Part shown: piece by piece, positions 50,753-63,439 of the stretch
How positions within the stretch are numbered: the first letter of the stretch is position 1
Layout: each line of letters begins with the position of its first letter
NCBI RefSeq assembly: GCF_041381155.1
Contig: NC_091141.1
Coordinates: 22,278,828-22,342,827, forward strand
Source: Argopecten irradians
Lineage: Eukaryota; Mollusca; Bivalvia; Pectinida; Pectinidae
Direction of reading: 5' to 3'
Length of the DNA stretch: 64,000 nucleotides
Translations under genes and position numbers: made by a program
Notes under the pieces: model-generated
Told to the model about the DNA's origin: nothing
The model's input: the letters and a program-made list of their open reading frames with translations, nothing else
The model's database searches: none

Positions 50753-53361
50753 ACATGTAATTGCTGACCACAACCTGCCTCGTTCACTTCACTGTAGTAT
50801 TCAATATAATGAATTTTGAAGCACAGTCGAAATATCATTTTCAGCTCCTATATGTACTTGTAAATGCGTTGTTAGTATTGTAATTCTAAAAATTGATAAT
50901 TTTGTTATTGAATAACATTTTAGCTCTTATTAATTCCTGGGTATGAAATAAAAGTTTCAGCTTTTTGCACTGTTGTCAACAAGTTTTCATACATCATAAC
51001 TATTCAAGTGTCGTTAACTTTTCACACGAAGGATTTGTTGAGTCGATATAAGCACTGGCAAAATAGCTGCTGCTGTGAAGGGTGCGGCGTATGAATTCAC
51101 AGCGGTGTTTTCATTGGCGGATAAATCTAATACAGAAAAAATGATAATAAAATATGAAAGCTTAAGTAATTTTTTACTTAGTATATCAATTACGCAATTT
51201 TACTTTTTCTTTAACTAAAACATTATTTTTTGAAAGAATAAAGAAAACAATATTTGATACTGTTTTACAGCGAAGTTTGAATTATTTTTCAAAGAATGGA
51301 TACTTATCGTAAATGAAAATAAATTTAATATAATACTGGGTTTGGAAAAATAAAAAAAACAATCAAATGTATGAATGACAAGATAAAGAGGATGAATCGA
51401 GAATTCACGAATTCGAAGAACCATTTTGATCCATAGAACACGCGTAAATTCTTGATAGTGTAACAATTTGTGTTTACAACTGTTCACAAGCTGTTGCCTC
51501 CCTTCATCCATTAGAAACTTGTTTGATATTGTATAAATTAAAAATAGATCAAAATACATTGTAGGAAATACCCGAGATGTCGTGCATTTATGGTAATGCA
51601 AACATAATTATAAAGCACATTTTGTAATCCTTCATTTTATCATTTTTTAATTACGTTCAACTAGCTCGTCGCTGCTTCAACATAACTAAAACACGGGAAA
51701 TGGATGGAAAGATTCAGAGATAGCTGAACAGAATTTACCTACTACAAGGTTCATTGAAATGTGTGGAAAATTATGTAATTTCTTTATTAAAATAGTGGCC
51801 TGTTACATCATGGAGCGTGTACAACAGGCAAAATAAAGTGACGTACTTGATTAGTGCACCTTTATATATATGTATATAGTTCAAAGTTATATGTGTTATA
51901 ACTGTGCGATTTTGAAATATTAATTTTCTTCAGCAAACTATTTAAAATCATCAGGTTTGACGAAAAAAGCTGCGAAAATCATTCAAATGGCCAGACAAAC
52001 AGGCGTAATGTGCTATAAATATGTTTAGATGAAAACGCATCTGCAGGAATCACTTGACTAATTACTAATAACACAGTAAAATGTCAAATGACATTGCTTA
52101 CCACACCTTGTCTTATTTACTGCACTGTATAATTAAGTATAGTATTTTTTGGAACAGCCCAAAAATCATTTTCAGCTCCTTATGTACTTGTAAATGCGTT
52201 GTAAGTATTGTAATTCTCAAAAAGTTGGTAATTTTTGGTGTTGAATAACATATTGAAAGCTCTAATTAATTCCTGAGTAAGAAATTTAAAAGTTCCAGGT
52301 TTTTTGCAGTTTTCATACAACATCATAAGCATTCAAGTGTCGTTAACTTTTCGCACGGAGGATTTGTTGAGTCGCTATAGCACAAAATAGCTGCTGCTGT
52401 GAAGGGTGCGGCGTATGAATTCACATCGGTGTTTTCATTGGCGGATAAATCTAATACAGAAAAAAATGATAATAAAATATGAAAGTTTAAGTCATTGTTT
52501 ACTTAGTATATCAATTACGCAATTTTACTTTTTCTTCAACTAAAACATTATTTTTGAAAGAATAAAGAAACCAATGTTTGATACTGTTTTACATCGAAGT
52601 TTAAATTATTTTTTAAAGAATGGATACTTATTATAAATGAAAATGAATTTAATATAATACTGGGTTTGGAAAAATCAAAAACAAAATCAAACGTATGAAT
52701 GACAAGATAAAGAGGATGAATCAAGAATTCACAAATTCGAAGAACCATTTTGATCCATAGAACACGTGTAAATTCTTGATAGTGTAACAATTTGCGTGTT
52801 TACAACTCTTCACAAGCTGTTGCCTCCCTTCATCCAATAGATAATTGTTTGATTGTTTATAAAATGAAAAAAGAGCAAACTACATTGTAGGAAATACCCG
52901 AGATGTCGTGCATTTATGGTAATGTAAACATAATCATAATCTTTCCTCAAGAAGGAAAAAAAGCACATTTTGTAATCCTTCATTTTTTAATTACGTACGT
53001 CCAACTAGTTCGTCGCTGCTTCAACATAACTAAAACATGGGAAATGTATGGAAAGATTAAGAGATAGCTGAACAGAATTTACCTCCTACAAGTTTCATTA
53101 AAATGTGTAAACAGAATTTACCTCCTACAAGTTTCATTGAAATGTGTGGAAAATTATGTAATTTCTTTATGAAAATAGTGGCCTGTTACATCATGGAGCG
53201 TGTACAACAGGCAAAATAGAGTTACGTACTTGATTAGTGCACCTTCATACATGTATATAGGTTTTATGTGTTATAATTGGGCGAAAATTTTGACATGTTA
53301 TCGTTTCTTCAGTAAACTATTTAAAATCATCAGGTTTGATGAAATAAGCTGCGTAAATCAT

Positions 53362-53730
53362 TCAAATGGCCAGACAAACAGGCATAATGTGCTATAAATA
53401 TTTTGTATTATGTATGTTAAGATGAAAACGCATCTGCAGGAATCACTTTTCTATTACTAATAACACTGTAAAATGTCAAATCATTCGAATGGCCAGACAA
53501 ACAGGCATAATGTACTATAAATATTTTGTATTATGTATGTTAAGATGAAAACGCATCTGCAGGAATCACTTTTCTATTACTAATAACACTGTAAAATGTC
53601 AAATCATTCGAATGGCCAGACAAACAGGCATAATGTACAATAAGTATTTTGTATCATGTATGTTTAGATGAAAACGCATCTGCAGGAATCACTTTTCTAT
53701 TACTAATAACACTGTAAAAATGTCAAATGA
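53362..53730. repeat. tandem triplication with 123-bp period inside unit 2
   Basis: AATGGCCAGACAAACAGGCA starts copies at 53365, 53488 and 53611. Units 1 and 4 have a single copy, so this is a local expansion. Confidence 0.92.
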
Positions 53731-53940
53731 CATTGCTTACCACAACTTGCCTTATTTACTGCACTGTACAATTAAGTATATGGATTTTTGGAAGCACAGC
53801 CCAAAATATCATTTTCAGCTCCGTATGTTCTTATAAATGCGTTGTATACGTATTGTAATTCTCAAAATGTTGGTAATTTTTTGTGTTGAATAACATATTG
53901 AAAGCTCTAATTAATTCCTGAGTATGAAATTTAAAAGTTC

Positions 53941-53944
<4 letters not shown>

Positions 53945-53984
<40 letters not shown>
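53945..53984. repeat. poly-T run of 40
   Basis: The corresponding place in unit 2 (about 52300) has only six T. The run grew within unit 3 or reflects assembly error. Confidence 0.95.
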
Positions 53985-53986
<2 letters not shown>

Positions 53987-54305
53987 AGTTTTCATACAAC
54001 ATCATAACCATTCAAGTGTCATTAACTTTTCCCACGAAGGATTTGTTGACTCGATATAACACAAAATAGCTGCTGCTGCGAAGGGTACGGCGTATGAATT
54101 CACAGTGGTGTCTTTCGCGGTGTGCAAATTCATTGGATGATAAATGTAATACCGAAAAAATAATAATAAAATGTGAAATTTTAAGTCATAGTTTATATCA
54201 ATAAAAAAAACTTTTTTATGTTAAAAAAACCCTAAGAATATATTTTTTCAAATTAGAATGTCGCAATCTGGATACAAGAAGAGTATTTTGTTACAAGCAG
54301 AAGGA

Positions 54306-55342
54306 GGGATATCACTTTAGGCCGTTTTACGGCCACTCAGTGATAAGTAAAACATTTAGCATGAATATACCTTAGGGTCAGTTGCATATTGTATGTGATT
54401 TAATTCTTTCAAAGTTACACAGAGACCATTGGAAATCCTTGAAATCGCTTATATATCCTAATTTTTCTGGGCTCATGGTAATTTTAAGGGTTAGAGGTCA
54501 AAGGGTGAAAATTCACATTTAAGTTCTAATTAATTCAATATCATAATAGAAATTTTTTTTGTATATACATCTTGGTTTGTGAAGTTCAGGTCAGAAAACT
54601 GGTAAACAACTCAAAAAGTTGGTCACAGTGACCTAGTTAACTATTTTTTTCTATTTTAGCATTAAATACTTTTGCTGAAAACTAAGATTATGCAACGATT
54701 TTATAGCTTGAATTTGAATGGTATCATCTGTCCAATTAGAATCCTCTATTCTCCCATGTTTAAAGCAGGTTTTTTAAATGTGACCCAGCAAATATGACCC
54801 TAGGATGTAGTTAACTGAGGTATATCGTGACAAAATACAAATCAAATGCTAAATATTTCTTTAAAGCTTCGAAATGGTTGAAAAGTTTTCATAGCGGTAC
54901 CCACGAAATTAAGATTCCAAATTCAGTCACCTTTTGGTAGCAGGCACAACTCTAACATCCTACCTTCAGTGAAGGCGTTGCTTTTATAAGCTCATAAAAC
55001 AAGCATAAATGATTTAAAACCCTACTTTAAACATGGAAAACAGATGATGCGTAGTTGATAGATGATACCTTTATTTTGAATTTGACCTAATTTATGCACT
55101 TGACCTAGCCAATATTTGACCCTAGAATGTAATGATCTTAAGCAGGTCATGTCAAGATCCACATGCAGTACTAAACATCAACCTCAAGCTATAAAAAATA
55201 TGAATTTTCACCCTTTGATCTTTGACCCCCGAAATTACTACGAGCACAGAAACATACAATATGCAGCTGACCCTAATGTATCTTCATGCATACCATTTTT
55301 CTTATCACTGAGTGTCCGTAAACCAGCCCGAAGTGATATCCC
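54306..55342. mobile_element. 1-kb element with long terminal inverted repeats
   Basis: GGGATATCACTTTAGGCCGT on the left matches GGGATATCACTTCGGGCTGG (reverse complement of the right end). Pairing continues with CACTCAGTGATAAG, TTAGGGTCAG and CATATTGTATGT, and, after a gap in one arm, GTCAAAGGGTGAAAATTCA. No transposase. Confidence 0.75.
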
Positions 55343-56778
55343 TGCTTTAAACGACTCTGCACATGTCTCGCGAAAATTACAAAACTATAATCCACCATAA
55401 GAATAACCAGCTCTGCAATAGCTGTGCAAGTAAAGCACTTTCCTGCGAAGGGAGACAATATCAAATTAAGAACAGGATTTGTCATGTTATCGGTTAATCA
55501 AAGGTGAGAAAATGGCGAAATGGTCACGCTATCAGTTACTAAAATCAACACAAATCTATATATATATATATATATAGCTACAAACAGGTCGAGATCACGC
55601 ACAAAAGCAGATGGTCGTCAGAGGCGGACGTTCCGCGCGGGAATTAACAGGTCGTTACAAATGTAGTGGGAAACAGTGTTAGACACGATATACCATATAG
55701 GGCAAAGTGTGGATCTTTCGAGCAATCCTTGGAAAGATGTATGGAATCAATATGAAACGCCATCTCGTATTTAGGAGTTGCAGCGGTCAATACCGAAAGC
55801 TAAAAGCCTTTAACTTGGCAAAAAAGCAATCCAACATTCTAACACTACTCAGTTATAGTACTCTTTTAAAATCTCTAGGTTTTGAGTTCGAACTTAACGT
55901 TTGGTCATACGCTGCCCGTAGATCTGAGTAGAATAGGTTGCCACAAAACTAAATTGTATTTGGTCTAAACAGAAGACTAATATTTCAACATGACAATTCA
56001 CTTATAATTACTAGGGTATTCATTTATTACCGTTCATTCGAATATTACGAAAGGAATAATTATGCATGGATTGGACTTATGAAACATTCACGATTCTGGT
56101 TGCCCTGGTAAGTTGCCATGGTAAATTTCCTGATACAATATTGTTAAAACTGATAAATTAATTAATTTATATGATTGATTACAATATGCATAGGCAAAGG
56201 TATGTATAAGAAGCATTATCACTTATCTTCCCCGCCACAAAAGCTAATTACAGTTACAATGAATTATTCATATCGTTAAGGCGGATCAGGTTGGACCCAG
56301 TGAACAGACGCGTTGATAGAAGATGTTAATGGCTATAAAACAATTGTTTAAAAATACAGTGCGACTGATTGTCTACGCAAAGACAAATAGACATCCGTTG
56401 CCACCATCTTTTTATCCTGATTGGTTACCTCCCACACCATTCTTTTGATCAGATGTATTGGGAATCTGAGAAAGTAGTTATTATAATTAGTAATGGGTTG
56501 TTTCTTTTAGAATAATGCCAGATAAAGAAAATGAAAAGAAAAGATATAAATTAAAATCAGTTTTACACGTTTGGAAATTTTTTGCGTTCATTGATAACGA
56601 AACATAATTGTTTTTTTCTGATACACATTCCCACACTATAGTCTATATAACGTGTGCTAGTTGTCTCGATCATCGGTCATAGCATGAATACATAATTGTT
56701 ATTTTCATACAGATGATGGCAACAGATTTAGATTTTGACAAAAAGAAATGATTAGGGAAATTTAGTCTTTGTATGTTA
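55343..56778. other. intergenic sequence
   Basis: A TA microsatellite lies at about 55557-55576. Nothing else was recognised. Confidence 0.45.
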
Positions 56779-56820
56779 CAGAGTTATCTGCCCCGGTGGG
56801 TATGTACTGTGACGATCATT
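56779..56820. mobile_element. left-end fragment of the 157-bp MITE family
   Basis: CAGAGTTATCTGCCCCGGTG, GGTATGTACTGTGACGATCA parallels the start of 31678-31834. It sits about 70 bp before a satellite whose unit carries the same end motif. Confidence 0.55.
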
Positions 56821-56894
56821 TAACAGAGATCCAGATAGTATACTATATAAATCTCTGTTTTAGGAGCGAAACTTTCATTCGTACCGTTTGAATA

Positions 56895-57620
56895 ATGTGA
56901 CGTTACGTCTACTATTCCTCTCACCAAGGGCAGATAACTATGTGATGTTACGTCTACAATTCCAATCACCAAGGGCAGATAACTATGTGACGTTACGTCT
57001 ACAATTCCAATCACCAAGGTCAGATAACTATGTGACGTTACGTCTACAATTCCTATTACCAAGGGCAGATAACTATGTGACGTTACGTCTACAATTCCTA
57101 TTACCAAGGGCAGATAACTATGTGACGTTACGTCTACAATTTCTTTCACCAAGGGCAGATAACTATGTGACGTTACGTCTACAATTCCAATCACCAAGGT
57201 CAAATATCTATGTGACGTTACGTCTACAATTCCTATCACCAAGGGCAGATAACTATGTGACGTTACGTCTACAATTCCAATCACCAAGGTCAGATAACTA
57301 TGTGACGTTACGTCTACAATTCCTTTTACCAAGGTCAGATAACTATGTGACGTTACGTCTACAATTCCTTTCACCAAGGGCAGATAACTATGTGACGTTA
57401 CGTCTACAATTCCTATCACCAAGGGCAGATAACTATGTGATGTTACGTCTACAATTCCAATCACCAAGGTCAGATAACTATGTGACTTTACGTCTACAAT
57501 TCCTATCACCAAGGTCAGATAACTATGTGACGTTACGTCTACAATTCCTTTCACCAAGGGCAGATGACTATGTGACGTTACGTCTACAATTCCTACCACC
57601 AAGGGCAGATAACTATGTTA
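56895..57620. repeat. 45-bp satellite array, about 16 units
   Basis: The unit is TATGTGACGTTACGTCTACA, ATTCCTATCACCAAGGGCAG, ATAAC. Because 45 is divisible by three, both strands stay open across the array (plus 56888-57748, minus 57602-56820), giving repetitive 15-residue peptides. The plus frame runs about 120 bp past the last unit. Each unit has TGACGTTACGTC, close to two CREB/ATF half-sites. I treat the frames as by-products. Confidence 0.93.
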
Positions 57621-59149
57621 TTTGCGATAACAGATTTACCAACAAGGCATTCTTCACTTGGTATTATGGACTTAAAAGACGGTTTCGTGTTTCCTATAAT
57701 GCGAAAAACTTATTATTCGATGAAATTCAAATGGGAAATACACCATAAATTCATCCGAAAAGATTTTTGAAAGATGGCGTAATTAAATTTCTTTAACAAA
57801 ACATTTTGCTAAAATGGGCGTGGTGAGTGTTGTAGATATAGATCACACTATCACACTACTAAAATGATTAAAAATGAGATTATCACCTTCACGAAGATCG
57901 TCGTCATCCTTCTGTAATCCAGGCCCAGTTAGTGTCAGAATACAAGTTCATCACCACAGTTTATTGACAAGTCCCCGATCACGTTATACCAATAGATCGG
58001 ATTTACAGTATTAACGTCCTACATTAACATTGTTTGTGTAAATGTCTCATATAACTTATTGTTATCTAGTGAATCTACTGTATATAAAAAGATTAACACG
58101 TACTCTATATTTCATTCAATTAAAACACGTACTCTATATTTCATTCAATTAAAAAAAATACATATGGATATTAAACACAATATTTCAAGTTTATGTTTTT
58201 CATTTTGTTAAGGAATAACTTGAATAGATTTAATGTTAAGAAGACAGAACACAACAAATTATTCAAATTAATCCTTACAATTCAATGTAACATTGATAAT
58301 CTCTTCAAAATCTTAATTAAATTGAGGGACTTTTTTCTGTGATATCACTACGCAAATTAAAATACCCGAATGTGAAAGTACAGTTACATGTAGGGTTATC
58401 GTTGGTTATCCACGTAATCAGCGTACACTTGGTTACGGTTTCTGTTATCGCAGGTTAACATAACTCTTTACTCTCGTTTTATCATGTCCAATTCGCGACG
58501 GAAAGACTTAAGTCAAAATACATATTGATGTAAATGGTAGTAACGCAATAGCATTGAATATTCATTCGAGAATTCTTGTTATTTTAATGTTAAAGTCAAA
58601 AACTGCATCCAAGTTCTGGAATTTAATTTGAGAATGTCACATACAACGTGTAAGAACAACACATTATTCACTGACCTTGTAAAATTCACATGAATTATTA
58701 ACGACTTTAAAAAGAAGACTGCAACATAGAGCTGCTTTGATATTTTATTAATAATATAGAGCAAAGGTGTTGATACATAATAATAATAAATAACAAATTT
58801 CATAAAATCAAAGCATGAAAAGTTAAAATCCAAACTCCAAATTGACGAAACAATGATCATAATCAAAATGGAGGTCAGTTATGAGACTAATGAAATAAGG
58901 TCATGAAATCTAGGATACAACGACACCCGCCACACAAATCAAGACTCCAGCGAAACCTACCGTATATGTCATTCAAATATAAGTCACTGTATTAGCCCAT
59001 AATAAAATCTTGACCACAGCGTCAACTGTCTTACAAATCTATCCAAACCGATACTCATCATAAGATATAAACTACAACAGTAAGAACTTGACGAAATTTT
59101 GACATTTAATTTTTTCTTCACTAATCCTATTGAAAATTTTAAAAAGATT
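57621..59149. other. intergenic sequence with one decayed repeat
   Basis: A fragment of the hairpin-containing family lies at about 58210-58345 (TTAAGGAATAACTTGAATAG ... TTCAAATTAATCCTTACAAT). Nothing else was recognised. Confidence 0.45.
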
Positions 59150-59580
59150 CGATGAATAAGGCGTGAAAATCATTCAAAGGTACTTTCAAACAATTATGAT
59201 ATCTTATAAACATAAGTTACATTTTTTGCACTGTACGAGGTCTTGTTTTTATTCTTTATATAAATGTAAATGAATATATACATGCAGAAATCACTTTACA
59301 ATGATTAATAATGAAAAAAATGCAATGAAATCGTAGATCACAGCCTGGCCACATGTACTCATGACCCTGCATTGTTTACACGTAAATATAAAGATTTAGG
59401 CTGTACTGTTAAAATTCATTTTAAGCTTTTATATGACATTGTGAAACTAAAACCTATGTATTGTAAATATTGAAATTCTCATTATAAAGACAATTTTGGA
59501 GGTGAATAACATATTAAAACCTTATCTTCATTCGTGAGTATGAAAATTACGGTACGTTTAACTTTAAATTGAAAAGCAAT
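59150..59580. repeat. diverged fourth copy of the 1.3-kb repeat family
   Basis: It follows the order of 51950-52280 with many changes: GAAAATCATTCAAAGG, CATGCAGAAATCACTT, GATCACAGCCTGGCC, then GTGAATAACATATTAAAACC and TTCGTGAGTATGAAA. Confidence 0.5.
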
Positions 59581-60074
59581 TATTAGAATTAATGTTTACT
59601 GTTCTAATGCTATTCCACGAACTATAAAGCATAATCCATAAGCGAAATGCGTTTGTGTTATAAAATCGTTGTATATCAAGCAGATATTTATCTACATTAA
59701 TTGGTATATCGCATGTGTCAGCTAGTGTAAAGTAAACTAAACAGGATTCACTGGTTTTTTTTTTTAAACTTTAACATGACTAAGATAAGCCTATACAAGT
59801 CTGTAGAACAACCGTTCTAAACAAATGTGTCGCTATTCCGGAGGTTACTTTTTCTACGTAATGTTCACCCCTAGACTATATCCCAGCAAATTGGAAAAAA
59901 AACCCAGGAGAAAAAACAACTGACCAATGACAGACCAGCAGAAGAGCGACACCCAAACGTCAAAGCCGTACAATGTACCTACTAGTATATTCAATTCTTT
60001 CGATTAACAAGAAACGACCAGATAACGACATTGTCCAAGGCTAGATAATATGACTATAATAGTAATCCATGAAG

Positions 60075-60387
60075 CGTCCTCGATACTCCAGGGGTTGCTA
60101 TTACTGACGTTATATCTACCCCTGGACTATCTCATAGTAAAAGTGGAGGCAGTTCAGGAGAAAAAATCTTACCAACAACAGGCCTGAAGAGACCTCATTT
60201 GAAGATTATAGAGAGAACGACGACCAACTTCAGGGCAACAGCCAGGTTAACCACAATACATAGTTTTAAATTGCTTCTGATGTTCACCAAAGAATCATAA
60301 TATAACCTGTTGCCTTCCGTTTTACTATGAAATAGTCCATGGGTGGATATAACGTCACTGATAGTAACCCCTTGAGTATCAAGGATG
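60075..60387. mobile_element. Mutator-like non-autonomous element, copy 3
   Basis: CGTCCTCGATACTCCAGGGG and CCCCTGGACTATCTCATAGT at the left mirror ACTATGAAATAGTCCATGGG and CCCCTTGAGTATCAAGGATG at the right. No 9-bp duplication was found. A decayed left end of a further copy lies at 59833-59890. Confidence 0.75.
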
Positions 60388-61185
60388 GTATAGAATCATA
60401 CTGTGATACAAATAAAATTGATTTGTACAACCCACAGGAATCTCTGAAATACCATGTCACTGGAGAATCCTTCTCTACGATACCCAAACAGCAAATGGAG
60501 TGTAATTTAAGGATGATAGGAACATTTGACATGCCTTCAAATGTCAACCCCCTCATTCCCTCAGCAGTCGTATATTACTGGCTGTTATCAGACAAAGGGA
60601 ATACTTTATAGTGCGTTATCTCCGCCAACACGTAAATAAAAATATGTAATACAAACAAATAACAGTAGATTATTTACCTCAACCATTATTTACCGTGATA
60701 AATCCTCGCTCCGAGGTTTGTCTGACCAAAAAAATATTTAGTTCTGTGAATGTGATTTGCGACTGCGGTAATATTTTTCTATTGCATGGCGTGATTACAT
60801 GAAGGAATACTGATAACTGAATCTTAATTCTTAACAACAATTATTTTTGCAACAATCGTACAGCTGTGATATATCAACTATCACGTCTGCGGACCTCATT
60901 GAAAAACGTGTTAGGAGCCTCTAGCTTGCTGCCAGAGGAAACGTGAATAGAAGTGTAGGTTTCAGACTAGGAAATCGGACCTCGTTCACGTGGTCTAAAG
61001 GCGATAGTGTTGACCATTGTAGCACCACCTTATCAAAGTGACGTCACCTATATCTGTCGCTGTGTCTGTAACTGAATCGGTTGCATTGTTTATCGTATTA
61101 CAAATACTTGTAAAAACAAAAGAGAGGTTGGTTTATTGTCCTGTTTCAAATGTAATCTTCTACTTGATAGTTTGATCTACTTCTT
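60388..61185. other. intergenic sequence
   Basis: Nothing recognised. A frame at 60339-60611 starts inside the end of the transposable element and is not supported as a gene. Confidence 0.4.
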
Positions 61186-61189
61186 CTTT

Positions 61190-61530
61190 TAGGATCCGTT
61201 ACTGATATTTTGAACATCATATAAGTTCATTTCGTCTTAGTTTCTAGGACTCATCGGCGATCTTAGGGACACCTTTCAAGTTTGTTTCGTCCTTCTAGAA
61301 TTCGTCAGTGATTTTCTGGATATCGTTCAAATGTATTTCGTTCTAACTTCTAGGACTCAAAGGTGGTCTTAATAAGGGACATCTTTCAAGAGTGTTTCGT
61401 CGTTCTTATATTCGCCGGTGATTTTCTGGACATTTTGCAAATTTATTTATTTCTAGCTTCTAGGACTCAACGGTGATGTTAAGGACACATTTCAAGTTTG
61501 TTTCGTCCTTGTAATTCATCAGTCATACAT
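61190..61530. repeat. imperfect tandem repeat, unit about 110-125 bp
   Basis: Three units with TTCTAGGACTCA, CGGTGATCTTAGGGACA-like text, TTTCAAGTTTGTTTCGTCCTT and GTGATTTTCTGGA. Confidence 0.8.
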
Positions 61531-61865
61531 ATATATTTCAATAATGACTTTTTGAAAATGATGGACGGTTTGGACCGAAAAATTGATATTAAGATAAACT
61601 TTAATTTTCGACATTTTAAGTTACATCCCTAAACTGATATTGCTTTTAATTTTTAAACTTTAACTGTAAAACAAGATTAATGATTTTGTAGAGTCCAAAA
61701 AGCTGACCATAAATACTTCACTTATCATACCTTCTGAAAAAATCTTAATAGACAAATTAATGCCCATTTTCATAAAGCCCGCCCATGTTTTTCATCCTAC
61801 TAACCGCCAGCAGTTTACTATCACCGCCTTCTTATGTTTCACGCTCAGCTATCTATCTACTATAT

Positions 61866-63210
61866 TCACGCTCAGCAGTTTACTATCACTATGTCACGCT
61901 CAGCAGTTTACTATCACTATGTCACGCTCAGCAGTTTACTATCACTATGTCACGCTCAGCAGTTTACTATCACTATGTCACGCTCAGCAGTTTACTATCA
62001 CTATGTCACGCTCAGCAGTTTACTATCACTATGTCACGCTCAGCAGTTTACTATCACTATGTCACGCTCAGCAGTTTACTATCACTATGTCACGCTCAGC
62101 AGTTTACTATCACTATGTCACGCTCAGCAGTTTACTATCACTATGTCACGCTCAGCAGTTTACTATCACTATGTCACGCTCAGTTTACTATCACTATGTC
62201 ACGCTCAGCAGTTTACTATCACTATGTCACGCTCAGCAGTTTACTATCACTATGTCACGCTCAGCAGTTTACTATCACTATATCACGCTCAGCAGTTTAC
62301 TATCACTATGTCACGCTCAGCAGTTTACTATCACTATATCACGCTCAGCAGTTTACTATCACTATATCACGCTCAGCAGTTTACTATCACTATGTCACGC
62401 TCAGCAGTTTACTATCACTATGTCACGCTCAGCAGTTTACTATCACTATGTCACGCTCAGCAGTTTACTATCACTATGCCACGCTCAGCAGTTTACTATC
62501 ACTATATCACGCTCAGCAGTTTACTATCACTATGTCACGCTCAGCAGTTTACAATCACTATGTCACGCTCAGCAGTTTACAATCACTATGTCACGCTCAG
62601 CAGTTTACTATCACTATATCACGCTCAGCAGTTTACTATCACTATGCCACGCTCAGCAGTTTACTATCACTATATCACGCTCAGCAGTTTACTATCACTA
62701 TGTCACGCTCAGCAGTTTACATCACTATGTCACGCTCAGCAGTTTACTAATCACTATGTCACGCTCAGCAGTTTACTATCACTATGTCACGCTCAGCAGT
62801 TTACTATCACTATGTCACGCTCAGCAGTTTACTATCACTATGTCACGCTCAGCAGTTTACTATCACTATGTCACGCTCAGCAGTTTACTATCACTATGTC
62901 ACGCTCAGCAGTTTACTATCACTATGTCACGCTCAGCAGTTTACTATCACTATGTCACGCTCAGCAGTTTACTATCACTATGTCACGCTCAGCAGTTTAC
63001 TATCACTATGTCACGCTCAGCAGTTTACTATCACTATGTCACGCTCAGCAGTTTACTATCACTATGTCACGCTCAGCAGTTTACTATCACTATGTCACGC
63101 TCAGCAGTTTACTATCACTATGTCACGCTCAGCAGTTTACTATCACTATGTCACGCTCAGCAGTTTACTATCACTATGTCACGCTCAGCAGTTTACTATC
63201 ACTATGTCAC
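61866..63210. repeat. 28-bp minisatellite, about 48 copies
   Basis: The unit is CACGCTCAGCAGTTTACTAT, CACTATGT. Variants with CTATATCACG cluster between about 62280 and 62700; the right third (62760-63200) is almost perfectly uniform. One unit is shortened at about 62175. Decayed units continue on both sides (61800-61865 and 63211-63430). Since 28 is not divisible by three, all three plus frames run open for hundreds of codons with an 84-bp period. Confidence 0.95.
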
Positions 63211-63439
63211 TCGCATTTACTATAACGTATTTACTATACTATTCACGCCATTTACTATCACTATGTCACGCTCAGCATTACTATCACTAACTCACGTTTT
63301 ACTGCCATATCTTAGTTTACATAATCACGCTCAGCATTTATAATCACTATGTCATGCTTATATCACTGTACGCTTTTTACTATCAAATGTCACGCTCAGC
63401 ATTACTATCACTATATCACGTCAGCATTTCTTTATTTGT

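Larger units (their letters stand above)
50755..54195. repeat. large tandem repeat units of about 1.3-1.6 kb, 2.3 copies
   Basis: Unit 1 is about 50755-52080, unit 2 about 52081-53715 and unit 3, partial, about 53716-54195. Shared landmarks in each are CATTTTCAGCTCC, TAATTCCTG, TTCAAGTGTC, AGGATTTGTTGA and TAGCTGCTGCTG. Units 1 and 2 additionally share TCTCGTCGCTGCTTCAACAT-like text (CTAGCTCGTCGCTGCTTC) and TGGCCTGTTACATCATGGAG. A more diverged relative is at 59150-59580. Minus-strand frames occur at corresponding places in units 1 and 2 (51601-51215 and 52790-52548) but match no family I know. Confidence 0.85.

Noticed and set aside
61760-63343. Frames of up to 527 codons over the 28-bp array
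   Set aside because: All three plus frames are open with the same repeating peptide because a 28-bp unit without stops has an 84-bp codon period. There is no family match and no splice context.
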